DNA of 64,000 nucleotides from Candidatus Cohnella colombiensis (GTDB lineage: Bacteria > Bacillota > Bacilli > Paenibacillales > Paenibacillaceae), in assembly GCA_029203125.1 (NCBI GenBank), contig CP119317.1:3100001-3164000 (forward strand), written 5' to 3'. Below are positions 25,401 to 33,252 of the stretch, piece by piece. Below the pieces are notes generated by a model. That model saw only the letters and a program-made list of their open reading frames with translations. It was not told the DNA's origin and did not search any database. Made by a program: the position numbers and the translations under genes. Within the stretch, counting starts at the first letter, position 1. Each line of letters begins with the position of its first letter.

Positions 25401-26384
25401 TTACCTCGTAATCTCACCTTTGCCTGATAGGAGACGTTCCAATTCATCTTTCCTCGGCAATCCTTCCCAATCACCTTTAAATTGGGTTGCGAGAGCTCCC
25501 ATTAAATTGCCCCTCGCAAGTGCATTAGTCATGCTACCTTCGTCGTCGAATGATCCACTCTTTAACCATTCAGACAAAATGCCTGTAGCAAAAGCATCTC
25601 CAGCTCCGACTGTATCAACAATGCGTTTCACATCATAAGGTTGTGCCCTAACAGTAAGATCACCAGAAAATCCTAGAGCTCCGTGTTCCCCCAGCTTTAA
25701 GAATACAGTTGACGGCCCCATCGAAAGGAACGTTTTCCCGTATTCTTCATGCGATTGATGTCCAAGCAGAAATTCTGCTTCCTCAATACCCGGTAAAAAC
25801 AGATCACATAAAGGCACCAGCGACAGCAATGTCTTTCTTGCCACTTCTTCTCCCCACAGCTTGCGCCGTAAGTTGGGGTCGAACGAAACCGTCAGCCCAA
25901 GGGCGCGTGCGCGCTGCATCGCCGTTCTAATCGCATCGGTGGTCTGGGGACCGAGCGCAGGGGTAATGCCTGTGACGTGCAGATGCTTGGCGCCCTCGAA
26001 CCATTCGTCACACACATGCTCGGGTGACAGCTGGCTCATCGCCGATCCACTGCGATAATAAAACACATTCGGATCTCCGTACCCTTTGAATTCCTTAAAG
26101 TAGAGCGCGGTCGGATATTTCGAGTCTCGCTGTAACATCGACACATCGACACCTTCCCCCGCTATTGTGGCAGCGATGACATCACCAAACGGATCTTGCC
26201 CCAGTCGACTGATCCAACGAACGCGATAGCCTAGGCGAGTCAAGCCGATCGCTATGTTAGATTCTGCTCCCGCAATTGAACGATTGAACAGTGGCGCATG
26301 CGCGATTGGACCCTCGTTCATCGGCTGTAGGGATAGCATGCTCTCTCCAATCGTAACGACATCCGTTAATCGAGGTGTACTCAT
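25401..26384 (-). CDS. kdgK: 2-keto-3-deoxygluconate kinase, PfkB family
   Basis: A 327-aa ribokinase-fold enzyme that phosphorylates 2-keto-3-deoxygluconate to KDPG. Substrate and fold motifs: VVTIGESMLSLQP, AGAESNIAIGLTRLG, YYRSGSAMSQL, and the ATP-site/catalytic-base motif DTVGAGDAFATGI. It overlaps the aldolase gene by 4 bp and is last in the order uxuA-uxuB-kdgA-kdgK, which fixes the substrate better than the sequence alone. Another sugar kinase of the PfkB family would be the alternative. Confidence 0.9.
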   Translation of the reverse strand: MSTPRLTDVVTIGESMLSLQPMNEGPIAHAPLFNRSIAGAESNIAIGLTRLGYRVRWISRLGQDPFGDVIAATIAGEGVDVSMLQRDSKYPTALYFKEFKGYGDPNVFYYRSGSAMSQLSPEHVCDEWFEGAKHLHVTGITPALGPQTTDAIRTAMQRARALGLTVSFDPNLRRKLWGEEVARKTLLSLVPLCDLFLPGIEEAEFLLGHQSHEEYGKTFLSMGPSTVFLKLGEHGALGFSGDLTVRAQPYDVKRIVDTVGAGDAFATGILSEWLKSGSFDDEGSMTNALARGNLMGALATQFKGDWEGLPRKDELERLLSGKGEITR

Positions 26385-27025
26385 GTAAGCTGCTCCTTCT
26401 TCACTTCGTTCACGAATGAACGTGCGAGTCTCGCAAGCTCATCAAATTTACCTTCCTGCACAAGACGTTTATCGACCAAATTACCACCGAGGCCGACCGC
26501 GATTGCGCCTGCATCGAGAACTGAGCAAATATTAGTCAGGTTCACTCCGCCCGTTGCGATCATTGGAATATGATTCAATGGTGCGCGTACTTCCTTCAAG
26601 TAGTTGACTCCGAGTGCACCCATCGGGAATACCTTCACAGCAGTAGCTCCCGCCTTATAGGCACGGACGATTTCAGTCGGAGTCATCGTGCCAGGCCATA
26701 CTTCAACACCTTGTGACAGACCATAATGGACGATCTCCTCATCCAGATTGGGAGAGATGATATATTCTGACCCTGCAGCAACGGCTTGCTTAGCCTCTTC
26801 TAAACTAAGCACAGTACCTACACCAATACGCATCTGTCCGCTATATTTCTGTCTAAAGCGCGAGATCATCTCCAGCGCTCCATCCGTATTTAAGGTCACT
26901 TCCAGAAAGCCGATCCCACCGTCTGCCATCGCTTGGGCAGTTTGATCGCCGGCGTCTGCTTCTATACCTCGAATAATGGCAATGATTTTTTGTTTTCGTA
27001 GCTCATTCAAAAGTTCAGATGACAA
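26381..27025 (-). CDS. kdgA: KDPG/KHG aldolase (2-dehydro-3-deoxyphosphogluconate aldolase)
   Basis: A 214-aa class I aldolase that splits KDPG into pyruvate and glyceraldehyde-3-phosphate. Visible motifs are GGIGFLEVTLNT, IGVGTVLSLEEAKQAVAAGS, EYIISPNLDEEIVHYG and the Schiff-base lysine region GATAVKVFPMGALGVNYLKE, followed by MIATGGVNLTNI. Its stop overlaps the kdgK start by 4 bp, so translation is probably coupled. It acts directly after the kinase in the pathway. Confidence 0.93.
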   Translation of the reverse strand: MSSELLNELRKQKIIAIIRGIEADAGDQTAQAMADGGIGFLEVTLNTDGALEMISRFRQKYSGQMRIGVGTVLSLEEAKQAVAAGSEYIISPNLDEEIVHYGLSQGVEVWPGTMTPTEIVRAYKAGATAVKVFPMGALGVNYLKEVRAPLNHIPMIATGGVNLTNICSVLDAGAIAVGLGGNLVDKRLVQEGKFDELARLARSFVNEVKKEQLT

Positions 27026-27056
27026 TATTCACACTCTCCTCTATTCATCCCAAATT

Positions 27057-27905
27057 TCACACGCCCGAATAGGCCATGAAGCCACCATCGACGGGTATTG
27101 TAACACCAGTGACAAATCCAGAAGCTTCGTCGTCTACAAGCCACATTAACGTTCCGAGCAAATCTTCAGGTTTGCCGAATCTTCTCATCGGCGTATGTGA
27201 AATGATTTTATGTGACCGTTCCGTTAAAGTCCCATCCTCATTCGTAAGCAGTCTGCGATTTTGCTCCGTCAAGAAAAACCCCGGGGCGATGGCATTTACC
27301 CGAATACCCGCCTCAGCCATATGTACGGCAAGCCATTGTGTGAAGTTGTCTATTGCGGCTTTGGCAGCACTGTATGCGGGCACCTTCGTCATCGGGCTTG
27401 GCGCGCTCATCGAAGAAATGTTAATGATAACCGCTCCTTGCTTGTTCAGCATTTGCTTTGCAAAAATTTGAGTCGGAATCAACGTTCCTAGAAAATTAAG
27501 ATTCAACACCGAAGAGAACCCATTCACGGTAAGGTCGAAAAACGTTTTAACGTCCGAATTTAGCAAATCGTCCACATTCAACGTTTCTTTGCTCGTTATA
27601 CCGTCTGGATGGTTTCCTCCCGCTCCGTTAATTAAAATATCGCAACTACCCCAAGCTTCGGTCACGATCTCCTCTGCTTTTTTTACACTATCTACATCGA
27701 GCACATCACAGGCAACAGCAAGAGCTTCACCTCCAGAAAGTCGAATTTCTTGAGCGATTGTCTCTCCCTTCTCAGCAGTTCGGTTTAGAATCGCCACTTT
27801 CACACCGAGCTTCCCAAGCTCTTTTGCCATTGCCGAGCATAATACACCGCTGCCCCCAGTTATGACGGCAACTCGTCCTTTAAGGTGAGCCTTATCATTT
27901 GTCAT
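27057..27905 (-). CDS. uxuB: SDR-family D-mannonate oxidoreductase (UxuB-type)
   Basis: A 282-aa short-chain dehydrogenase. The NAD(P) motif is VAVITGGSGVLCSAMAKELG, the structural motif is LINGAGGNHPDG, the catalytic Ser is in INISSMSAPSP and the YxxxK is in YSAAKAAIDNF. The C-terminus carries GVTIPVDGGFMAYSGV. It probably interconverts D-mannonate and D-fructuronate, as this SDR type does in Firmicutes; the name depends on the immediately upstream mannonate dehydratase, which overlaps it by 4 bp. Confidence 0.85.
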   Translation of the reverse strand: MTNDKAHLKGRVAVITGGSGVLCSAMAKELGKLGVKVAILNRTAEKGETIAQEIRLSGGEALAVACDVLDVDSVKKAEEIVTEAWGSCDILINGAGGNHPDGITSKETLNVDDLLNSDVKTFFDLTVNGFSSVLNLNFLGTLIPTQIFAKQMLNKQGAVIINISSMSAPSPMTKVPAYSAAKAAIDNFTQWLAVHMAEAGIRVNAIAPGFFLTEQNRRLLTNEDGTLTERSHKIISHTPMRRFGKPEDLLGTLMWLVDDEASGFVTGVTIPVDGGFMAYSGV

Positions 27906-28990
27906 TCCGCTTTGACCTCCTGCCTGCTGTCTTTTGTTCGCTCTGCACTATCCCATAGCCCCCACAAATACATAATGCCTAGTGCCCTGTCATATAGACC
28001 GTAGCCCGGTCTGCATTGTTCATCCCATATATGTCTGCCATGATCCGGTCTCGCATATCCCGTAAAGCCGATTTCGCTATAGGCTTGTACGATTCCACAA
28101 ATATCGACCGTTCCGTCCGTCGTTCTGTGGGAGGTTTCAATGAAATCGCCATTACTGTACACGTGTACATTACGGATATGAGCAAATGGAATTCGATCCG
28201 CGAATTGTCTCACCATTGCAGCAATGTCGTTACTCGGATTGGAACCCAGCGAACCACTGCACAAGGTTACACCGTTGTACGGACTGTCCACCAATTTCAA
28301 GATCGCTGCGATATCATCTCTGTTCTTCACGATGCGCGGCAAACCGAAGATCGAATAGGGAGGATCGTCAGGGTGAATGGCCATTTTGATATCATAGCGT
28401 TCGGCGACAGGGATAATTTGTTCCAGAAAATAGCTCAAGTGGTTCCGAAGGTCGGTCTCCGTCACATCCCGGTAGGCTTCGAACAGTTCGCTTAACCTGG
28501 CTAGTCTTTCCGGCTCCCAGCCCGGCATTGAATAATCTGGGTTTTCTGCGATTTTGCGGACAAGCTCGATTGGGTCCATATTATCGATTTTGGCCTTCTC
28601 CATGAACATTGCAGTCGAACCGTCTTCCATTTCCTTGAACAAGTCGGTTCGCACCCAGTCGAACACCGGCATGAAATTGTAACAAATCGTCTTTACCCCT
28701 ACCGAAGCTAGCTTTGCAATCGTTCTCTTGTAATTGTCGATATACTGATCTCTAGTAGGCAATCCCAGCTTAATGTCATCATGAATGTTAACGCTTTCAA
28801 CAACTTCAAGATGCAAGCCGTATTCGTCTGCTAATTGTTTGTAGGCCATTATTTTATCCAGTGGCCATTCCTCGCCCGCAGGTACGTCGTGAAGTGCCCA
28901 GACAATACCTTCTACGCCAGGAATCTGTTTGATTTGTTTCAATGTTACCGTATCATTTCCTTCTCCATACCATCGAAACACCATTTTCAT
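27902..28990 (-). CDS. uxuA: Mannonate dehydratase
   Basis: A 362-aa TIM-barrel enzyme that dehydrates D-mannonate to 2-keto-3-deoxygluconate. It begins KMVFRWYGEGNDTVTLKQI and contains GVEGIVWALHDVPAGEEW, AIHPDDPPYSIFGLPRI, LCSGSLGSNP and the C-terminal DHGRHIWDE, all typical of UxuA. The start ATG 28990 lies 8 nt after GGGGGGT; an in-frame codon at 29005 lies on that site. It is first gene of uxuA-uxuB-kdgA-kdgK. No glucuronate isomerase, transporter or dedicated regulator is in the window, so these must lie elsewhere. Confidence 0.93.
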   Translation of the reverse strand: MKMVFRWYGEGNDTVTLKQIKQIPGVEGIVWALHDVPAGEEWPLDKIMAYKQLADEYGLHLEVVESVNIHDDIKLGLPTRDQYIDNYKRTIAKLASVGVKTICYNFMPVFDWVRTDLFKEMEDGSTAMFMEKAKIDNMDPIELVRKIAENPDYSMPGWEPERLARLSELFEAYRDVTETDLRNHLSYFLEQIIPVAERYDIKMAIHPDDPPYSIFGLPRIVKNRDDIAAILKLVDSPYNGVTLCSGSLGSNPSNDIAAMVRQFADRIPFAHIRNVHVYSNGDFIETSHRTTDGTVDICGIVQAYSEIGFTGYARPDHGRHIWDEQCRPGYGLYDRALGIMYLWGLWDSAERTKDSRQEVKAE

Positions 28991-29214
28991 AGATTGACCC
29001 CCCACTTCTAATGATGCAACTCCTAATTTCCTATCCCTTGAATGTAATTATAGACCAATTCTAATTATTGTGTAAGTAATGCAATTTGGGATCTTTGAGT
29101 TGTTCCCCTACAACTAATAGTTTGGCAAGATCAGCATTTGGAAGGTTTTGTATCAATTTATGTAGAATATATGCGGAGTGGTAAAATAATCCAATCAAAT
29201 TAGGAGCAACTAAA
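28991..29214. promoter_or_regulatory. Divergent intergenic region between the uxu operon and the MORN gene
   Basis: This 224-bp region must hold the uxuA promoter (minus) and that of the MORN gene (plus). The minus strand contains TTAGAATTGGTCTATAATTA around 29046-29066, whose AATTGGT half-site recalls GntR-type UxuR/ExuR operators. The dyad is incomplete, so it is only a candidate. No terminator was seen. Confidence 0.3.
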
Positions 29215-30690
29215 GTGGCCAAAAAACGATTAATCGTAGTAATGTGTATGATGCTTTGTATTTTCCCCGTTTCAGCCAATGCTAGCAATTCGATTGCTGC
29301 CCCAAGTAAAACTGCTCAAGCGATTGAAGTATTTATTGATAATGTCAAAATATTTTTTAATGTACAGCCCATTATTGATAATGGAACTACTCTTGTTGAA
29401 TTCAGACCCATCTTTGAAAAGCTCGGTTTGAGGGTGGAATGGGATTCCGCGACTCAGACTGTATCAGGGATAAAGGATAATCTCAAGATTTCTTTGTTAA
29501 TTAATAGCAAGACTGCATCGATCAATGGTGAGGCTAAAAAGCTATTACAGGTGCCTCGTATCATTGATGGGCATACATTCATTCCTCTGCGTTTTGTAGG
29601 TGAAGCTACTCACAAGCAAGTGGATTGGGATGAGAATGCGCGTAAGATCACAATCTCATCTACTATCTTCTCAGATATCTATGACGTACTTCAGGTTGCA
29701 GGCGAAACAAAGCTCAAATATGAGGGCGATTTAATCGATGGCAAGAAGAATGGCGCTGGGAAGCTGTATTACCTTAATAAGCTCTGGTATGACGGGCAAT
29801 TTAGAGAAGATACACTCGATGGTCAAGGTAAGCTCTTTGATCAATCTGGAAGCTATCTAAGATACGAAGGGCAATTTAAGAATAGTAAAATGGATGGACA
29901 AGGCAACAGCTATTCCCCAGATGGAACAATGCTTTATGAGGGACAGTGGAGCGTCGGACTTCATGATGGATTTGGCGTGTTATACAATGTATCAGGGAAA
30001 GTCTATGACGGTCATTTCAAACAGGATCAGTATGATGGCGAGGGCAAGCTTTATTACGCATCCGGTACATTGAAGTATGAAGGCAGCTTTAAATCGGGTG
30101 TGCCACACGGAGCTGGAATCTTACATTTTTCAGATAACAGTCGGTATGAAGGCGAGTTTAGCAGTGGGAAAATGAATGGCTCCGGAAAATACTACAGCTC
30201 GACTAATGTTCTAGAAATGAGTGGAAAGTTTGCTGATAATCAATATTTAATGAATGGCGAAGGTTCCATTCCTACACCAATACTCGGACAGGCGGTAGTG
30301 AACGGAAAAAACATCGAACTGAATTACTCCGATGGCTATTCATATATTAAAGCATGGACTTCGGACCCCGCGTTAAGTCAAAAGATTGGCTATGCTTATA
30401 ATCTAAATACAATCACTCTTGAATATTTTCCTGATGGTTATCCGGAATTCGATAAGCCTGATAAAGCACGTTATAATCTATTAACGCTGTACAAATATCC
30501 AAAGTCCGGTTACAAGCTAAGCTCACCTAACCAGATGGTGATATTTGAAACTAAGGAATGGGTGTATACATACACACTTGATATTAACCCTATCCCTAAT
30601 GATGAAGCTCATAAAGCACAATTCGAACAATTTCAGTTGGCCTTATCCTATATGAAGCAGCTTATTTCTAGCATTAAAACAATAGACTGA
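29215..30690 (+). CDS. Secreted protein with copper-amine-oxidase N-like domain and MORN repeats
   Basis: A 491-aa exported protein. GTG start at 29215 with AGGAG 8 nt upstream. The signal peptide is MAKKRLIVVMCMMLCIFPVS followed by ANAS. Residues ~35-155 form a Cu-amine-oxidase N-terminal-like (stalk) domain (NGTTLVEFRPIFEKLGLRVE, FIPLRFVGEATHKQVDWDE), common in Paenibacillus surface proteins. Residues ~165-345 hold about seven MORN repeats (YEGDLIDGKKNGAGKLYY, YEGQFKNSKMDGQGNSY, YEGSFKSGVPHGAGILHF). The last ~140 residues match nothing I recognise. No enzymatic motif is visible; a surface or envelope role is inferred. Confidence 0.82.
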   Translation: MAKKRLIVVMCMMLCIFPVSANASNSIAAPSKTAQAIEVFIDNVKIFFNVQPIIDNGTTLVEFRPIFEKLGLRVEWDSATQTVSGIKDNLKISLLINSKTASINGEAKKLLQVPRIIDGHTFIPLRFVGEATHKQVDWDENARKITISSTIFSDIYDVLQVAGETKLKYEGDLIDGKKNGAGKLYYLNKLWYDGQFREDTLDGQGKLFDQSGSYLRYEGQFKNSKMDGQGNSYSPDGTMLYEGQWSVGLHDGFGVLYNVSGKVYDGHFKQDQYDGEGKLYYASGTLKYEGSFKSGVPHGAGILHFSDNSRYEGEFSSGKMNGSGKYYSSTNVLEMSGKFADNQYLMNGEGSIPTPILGQAVVNGKNIELNYSDGYSYIKAWTSDPALSQKIGYAYNLNTITLEYFPDGYPEFDKPDKARYNLLTLYKYPKSGYKLSSPNQMVIFETKEWVYTYTLDINPIPNDEAHKAQFEQFQLALSYMKQLISSIKTID

Positions 30691-30715
30691 GCAGTAGTGT
30701 AACTCGTTTCCCTTA

Positions 30716-30991
30716 TCAATTCTGTGCGCCAAACCTTTTCACAGCTTTGGCGCGAGCGCGTGTAATTTCTACTTCACGATTCTTCGATGGGGCATTGGTT
30801 ACTAGCGTGTTGAGCAATTTATGTGCAACTTCCGTCACTTCCTGAATGGCAAGCTGGAATGCCTCTTCGTTCGCTTTGGATGGTACGTTGAAGCCTGAGA
30901 GCTTTCTCACGAATTGCACCGATGCTGCGCGTATTTCATTTTCCGAAGCTGGCGGATCGAAATTAAACAACGTCTTAATATTCCTGCACAT
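30716..30991 (-). CDS. DUF2277-family protein
   Basis: A 91-aa cytosolic protein beginning MCRNIKTLFNFDPPASENEI and ending in a basic helix (EITRARAKAVKRFG). This matches the small DUF2277 family, found mainly in Actinobacteria and some Firmicutes, whose function is unknown. It is monocistronic, convergent with the MORN gene. No catalytic residues can be proposed. Confidence 0.85.
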   Translation of the reverse strand: MCRNIKTLFNFDPPASENEIRAASVQFVRKLSGFNVPSKANEEAFQLAIQEVTEVAHKLLNTLVTNAPSKNREVEITRARAKAVKRFGAQN

Positions 30992-31116
30992 TACGAATCA
31001 CCCTCCGATTAGTATTATTTACTCTCCCAGCAAGTTTATCACATTTCTTATTTTCAGGCAGATGTCTATTACTTGTTTCAATTCGCCGGTCGTACCCACA
31101 GCAATAACAAATTAAT

Positions 31117-31156
31117 CAAAAAACTCGCTAGCTCTAAGCTAAGCGAGTTTTTTTTG
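31117..31156 (-). terminator. Intrinsic terminator (likely bidirectional) after the DUF3231 gene
   Basis: AAAAACTCGCT pairs with AGCGAGTTTTT around a short loop, with T-runs in both directions. It is 20 bp past the DUF3231 stop. Confidence 0.8.
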
Positions 31157-31176
31157 TAAGCTTTACGTCAACCCGA

Positions 31177-31695
31177 TTAAACTTTATCTGTTTCTGGTCT
31201 TTTGACAAGTAAAGGAGGTGGAACTAGCCAACCCTTATCCTTAAGCATTCTAAGGATTTTACCACCAAGTACCGTTTTGGCGGCAGCATATTTTGCAAAT
31301 AATGCACCGATATCTTCGCGAATACACATTGCCATTGCTTGAGTGCAAGCAACAACCCCCGTTGCTGTGTCGGCAGCTATCGCAGTAGCAATTTCCTGAT
31401 CGGCTAGACGAGCACCCACAGGAATATCTTCGAGACTGGCTTTAGGTCTGTCAGCCATTATTGGAGCAGGAGCGATTCCATTCGCATTTAGTACCTCATC
31501 CAGTTCTTTTACTTCTTGTTTTGCCTGATCAATATGATCTTCAATCAATTTCCTTAGGTCCTTGTCTCCGGTATGGTTTAAATATGCTTGATAAAAAGAA
31601 ATTACTCCTTTAGCTACAGTAGAAGCTGTCCATACACTGGATACTTCACCGTAATGTAATGGTTCATCATTAGGGTTACCACTTAGAATTCCCAC
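31177..31695 (-). CDS. DUF3231-family protein
   Basis: A 172-aa helical protein. It starts MGILSGNPNDEPLHYGEVSS and carries IEDHIDQAKQEVKELDEVLN and LANG-like loops typical of DUF3231, which usually occurs as a tandem-domain protein in Bacillales; here only one ~170-aa unit is present. Conserved His/Glu positions (HIDQAKQE, YQAYLNHTGDKD) suggest a ferritin-like or DinB-like four-helix fold, but this is speculation. Function unknown. Confidence 0.8.
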   Translation of the reverse strand: MGILSGNPNDEPLHYGEVSSVWTASTVAKGVISFYQAYLNHTGDKDLRKLIEDHIDQAKQEVKELDEVLNANGIAPAPIMADRPKASLEDIPVGARLADQEIATAIAADTATGVVACTQAMAMCIREDIGALFAKYAAAKTVLGGKILRMLKDKGWLVPPPLLVKRPETDKV

Positions 31696-31777
31696 GAATT
31701 TGTTGCCTCCTTAGCTGTAAGTACAAATGTATTTTATCCATCATTTAGCCCCCTATTCCTATGTACGCTTTTTTTGC

Positions 31778-31808
31778 TTGACTTAGAGTAAACTCTAAGT
31801 TGTAAACT
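31778..31808 (+). promoter_or_regulatory. MerR-type promoter with 19-bp spacer and perfect dyad
   Basis: TTGACT (31778-31783) and TAAACT (31803-31808) are separated by 19 bp, the long spacer that MerR-family activators correct by DNA distortion. Between them CTTAGAGT-AA-ACTCTAAG (31782-31799) is a perfect inverted repeat. It drives the merR-EamA pair. Confidence 0.8.
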
Positions 31809-31838
31809 AACTTTAACCAAATGAAAGGGATGATATTG

Positions 31839-32261
31839 TTGTATTCCATTAGTAAAGCTGCTGAGATGTCTGGTATTAGCTCGTATACATTAAGGTATTA
31901 CGAAAATATTGGGTTACTTCCCCCTCCAAAACGTAAAAACGGTGGAAGACGTATTTATACAGATAGTGATATTCAATTCATGACATTCTTGAAAAGTTTA
32001 AAGGAAACAGGTATGTCTTTGGAGGATATTAATGAGATTGTCAAAGACGGATGTATTTTAGAAAAAATTTACTCCGATATGAAAACTTCTCAATTAACTC
32101 CTTCTATAAATAAACGAGTTGAGATTTTAACTAAGCACTTAGAGAAAATGGAACATAAAAAGAAAGAGCTGGAAGAAGTGATTTCTGCAACAAAGGGAAA
32201 ACTGGATACCTATTATTCAATTTTGAAAGAGGAAGTGGAAGTGGAAGTTGATCGCAAATGA
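31839..32261 (+). CDS. MerR-family transcriptional regulator
   Basis: A regulator of about 140 aa. The N-terminal winged HTH reads YSISKAAEMSGISSYTLRYY then ENIGLLPPPKRKNGGRRIY. A coiled-coil dimerisation helix follows (EILTKHLEKMEHKKKELEEV). The TTG at 31839 is favoured by spacing from AAAGGG; an ATG at 31821 is the alternative. No cysteine cluster for metal binding is seen, so an organic ligand is likely. It overlaps the EamA gene by 4 bp and probably controls it. Confidence 0.88.
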   Translation: MYSISKAAEMSGISSYTLRYYENIGLLPPPKRKNGGRRIYTDSDIQFMTFLKSLKETGMSLEDINEIVKDGCILEKIYSDMKTSQLTPSINKRVEILTKHLEKMEHKKKELEEVISATKGKLDTYYSILKEEVEVEVDRK

Positions 32262-33193
32262 AACATTTAAATATATACCTGATGTTAATCGGCTTCGCCA
32301 TTTTTACAGGAGCTACTTTTAATCTTGCAAAATATACAGTTGGATATTTTTCTCCGTCATCTGCTGCGGCTTGGCGTTTCGGCTTAGCTGCTGTGGTCAT
32401 GCTAATTATTTTATTTTTTAATGAAGGTATAAAGAAAAGTCAATTAAAGAAGAATGCCGTTTCATATGTTGTTCTTGGGGTTGTAGGGATCTTTGGATTT
32501 AATGCTTTGTTTTTTGTAGGTTTAAAATATACATCTCCCGTTAACGGGGCATTAATTATGGGTCTGAATCCTTTATTAACAACCGTTTTCGCTCGAATTT
32601 TATTAAAGGACGCAATTACAAAAAACCATGTAGTCGGCATATTCTTTGCTTTTATCGGTGTATTGTTAGTCATTACACAAGGTTCTATTGAAACCATTAA
32701 AACCCTATCAATTTCAAGTGGAGATATAATTATATTTGCAGGGAACGTTTGTTGGGCACTTTATGGTGTACTTGGACGTCGGTTTGTGAAGGATGGCACT
32801 CCGCTATCTACTACCACTTATACGATGGTTATCGGTGCTGTTAGTTTAATAGTCGTTTCCTTATTTACGTCCAACCCTGTTTCTTTACCGAACATTCCGA
32901 TCGGGGCTTGGGAAGCAATTGGATTTATGGCTCTCTTTACAAGTGTTTTGGGTTACCTATGGTGGAATCAGGGTATGAAGGAGATTGGGGCAAGTAAAAC
33001 ATCTTTATTTTTTAATCTTGTTCCCGTTGTAACGATGATTATTTCATTTGCCATCGGAACACCAATAAAGACATTTCAGGTTATTGGGGCTGTGTTAGTT
33101 ATATTAGGTGTTATAACTGCTTCGGGGAGAATAAGTATTCCAAAGCTCAATCGAACAATCCAAGATTCCTTACGTAAGAAGTCTATAGAGTAG
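32258..33193 (+). CDS. EamA-family (DMT) transporter
   Basis: A 311-aa inner-membrane protein with about ten TM helices in two EamA repeats (GATFNLAKYTVGYFSPSSAA; GNVCWALYGVLGRRFVKDGT). YLWWNQGMKEIGASKTSLFFNLVPV is characteristic of the second repeat. It overlaps merR by 4 bp (ATGA), so it is translationally coupled and likely exports or imports the metabolite sensed by the regulator. The substrate is unknown. Confidence 0.9.
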   Translation: MKHLNIYLMLIGFAIFTGATFNLAKYTVGYFSPSSAAAWRFGLAAVVMLIILFFNEGIKKSQLKKNAVSYVVLGVVGIFGFNALFFVGLKYTSPVNGALIMGLNPLLTTVFARILLKDAITKNHVVGIFFAFIGVLLVITQGSIETIKTLSISSGDIIIFAGNVCWALYGVLGRRFVKDGTPLSTTTYTMVIGAVSLIVVSLFTSNPVSLPNIPIGAWEAIGFMALFTSVLGYLWWNQGMKEIGASKTSLFFNLVPVVTMIISFAIGTPIKTFQVIGAVLVILGVITASGRISIPKLNRTIQDSLRKKSIE

Positions 33194-33240
33194 GTCATAC
33201 AGATAATGATAAGTGTGAAACTTGCCATTATCTGTATGAC
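33194..33240. repeat. Perfect inverted repeat, 15-bp arms
   Basis: GTCATACAGATAATG (33194-33208) and its exact reverse complement (33226-33240) flank a 17-nt loop. No T-run follows on either strand, so it is an imperfect terminator candidate. It marks the point where AT-rich host-like DNA gives way to the GC-rich beta-helix gene. Confidence 0.75.
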
Positions 33241-33252
33241 TATTATTGTCTG

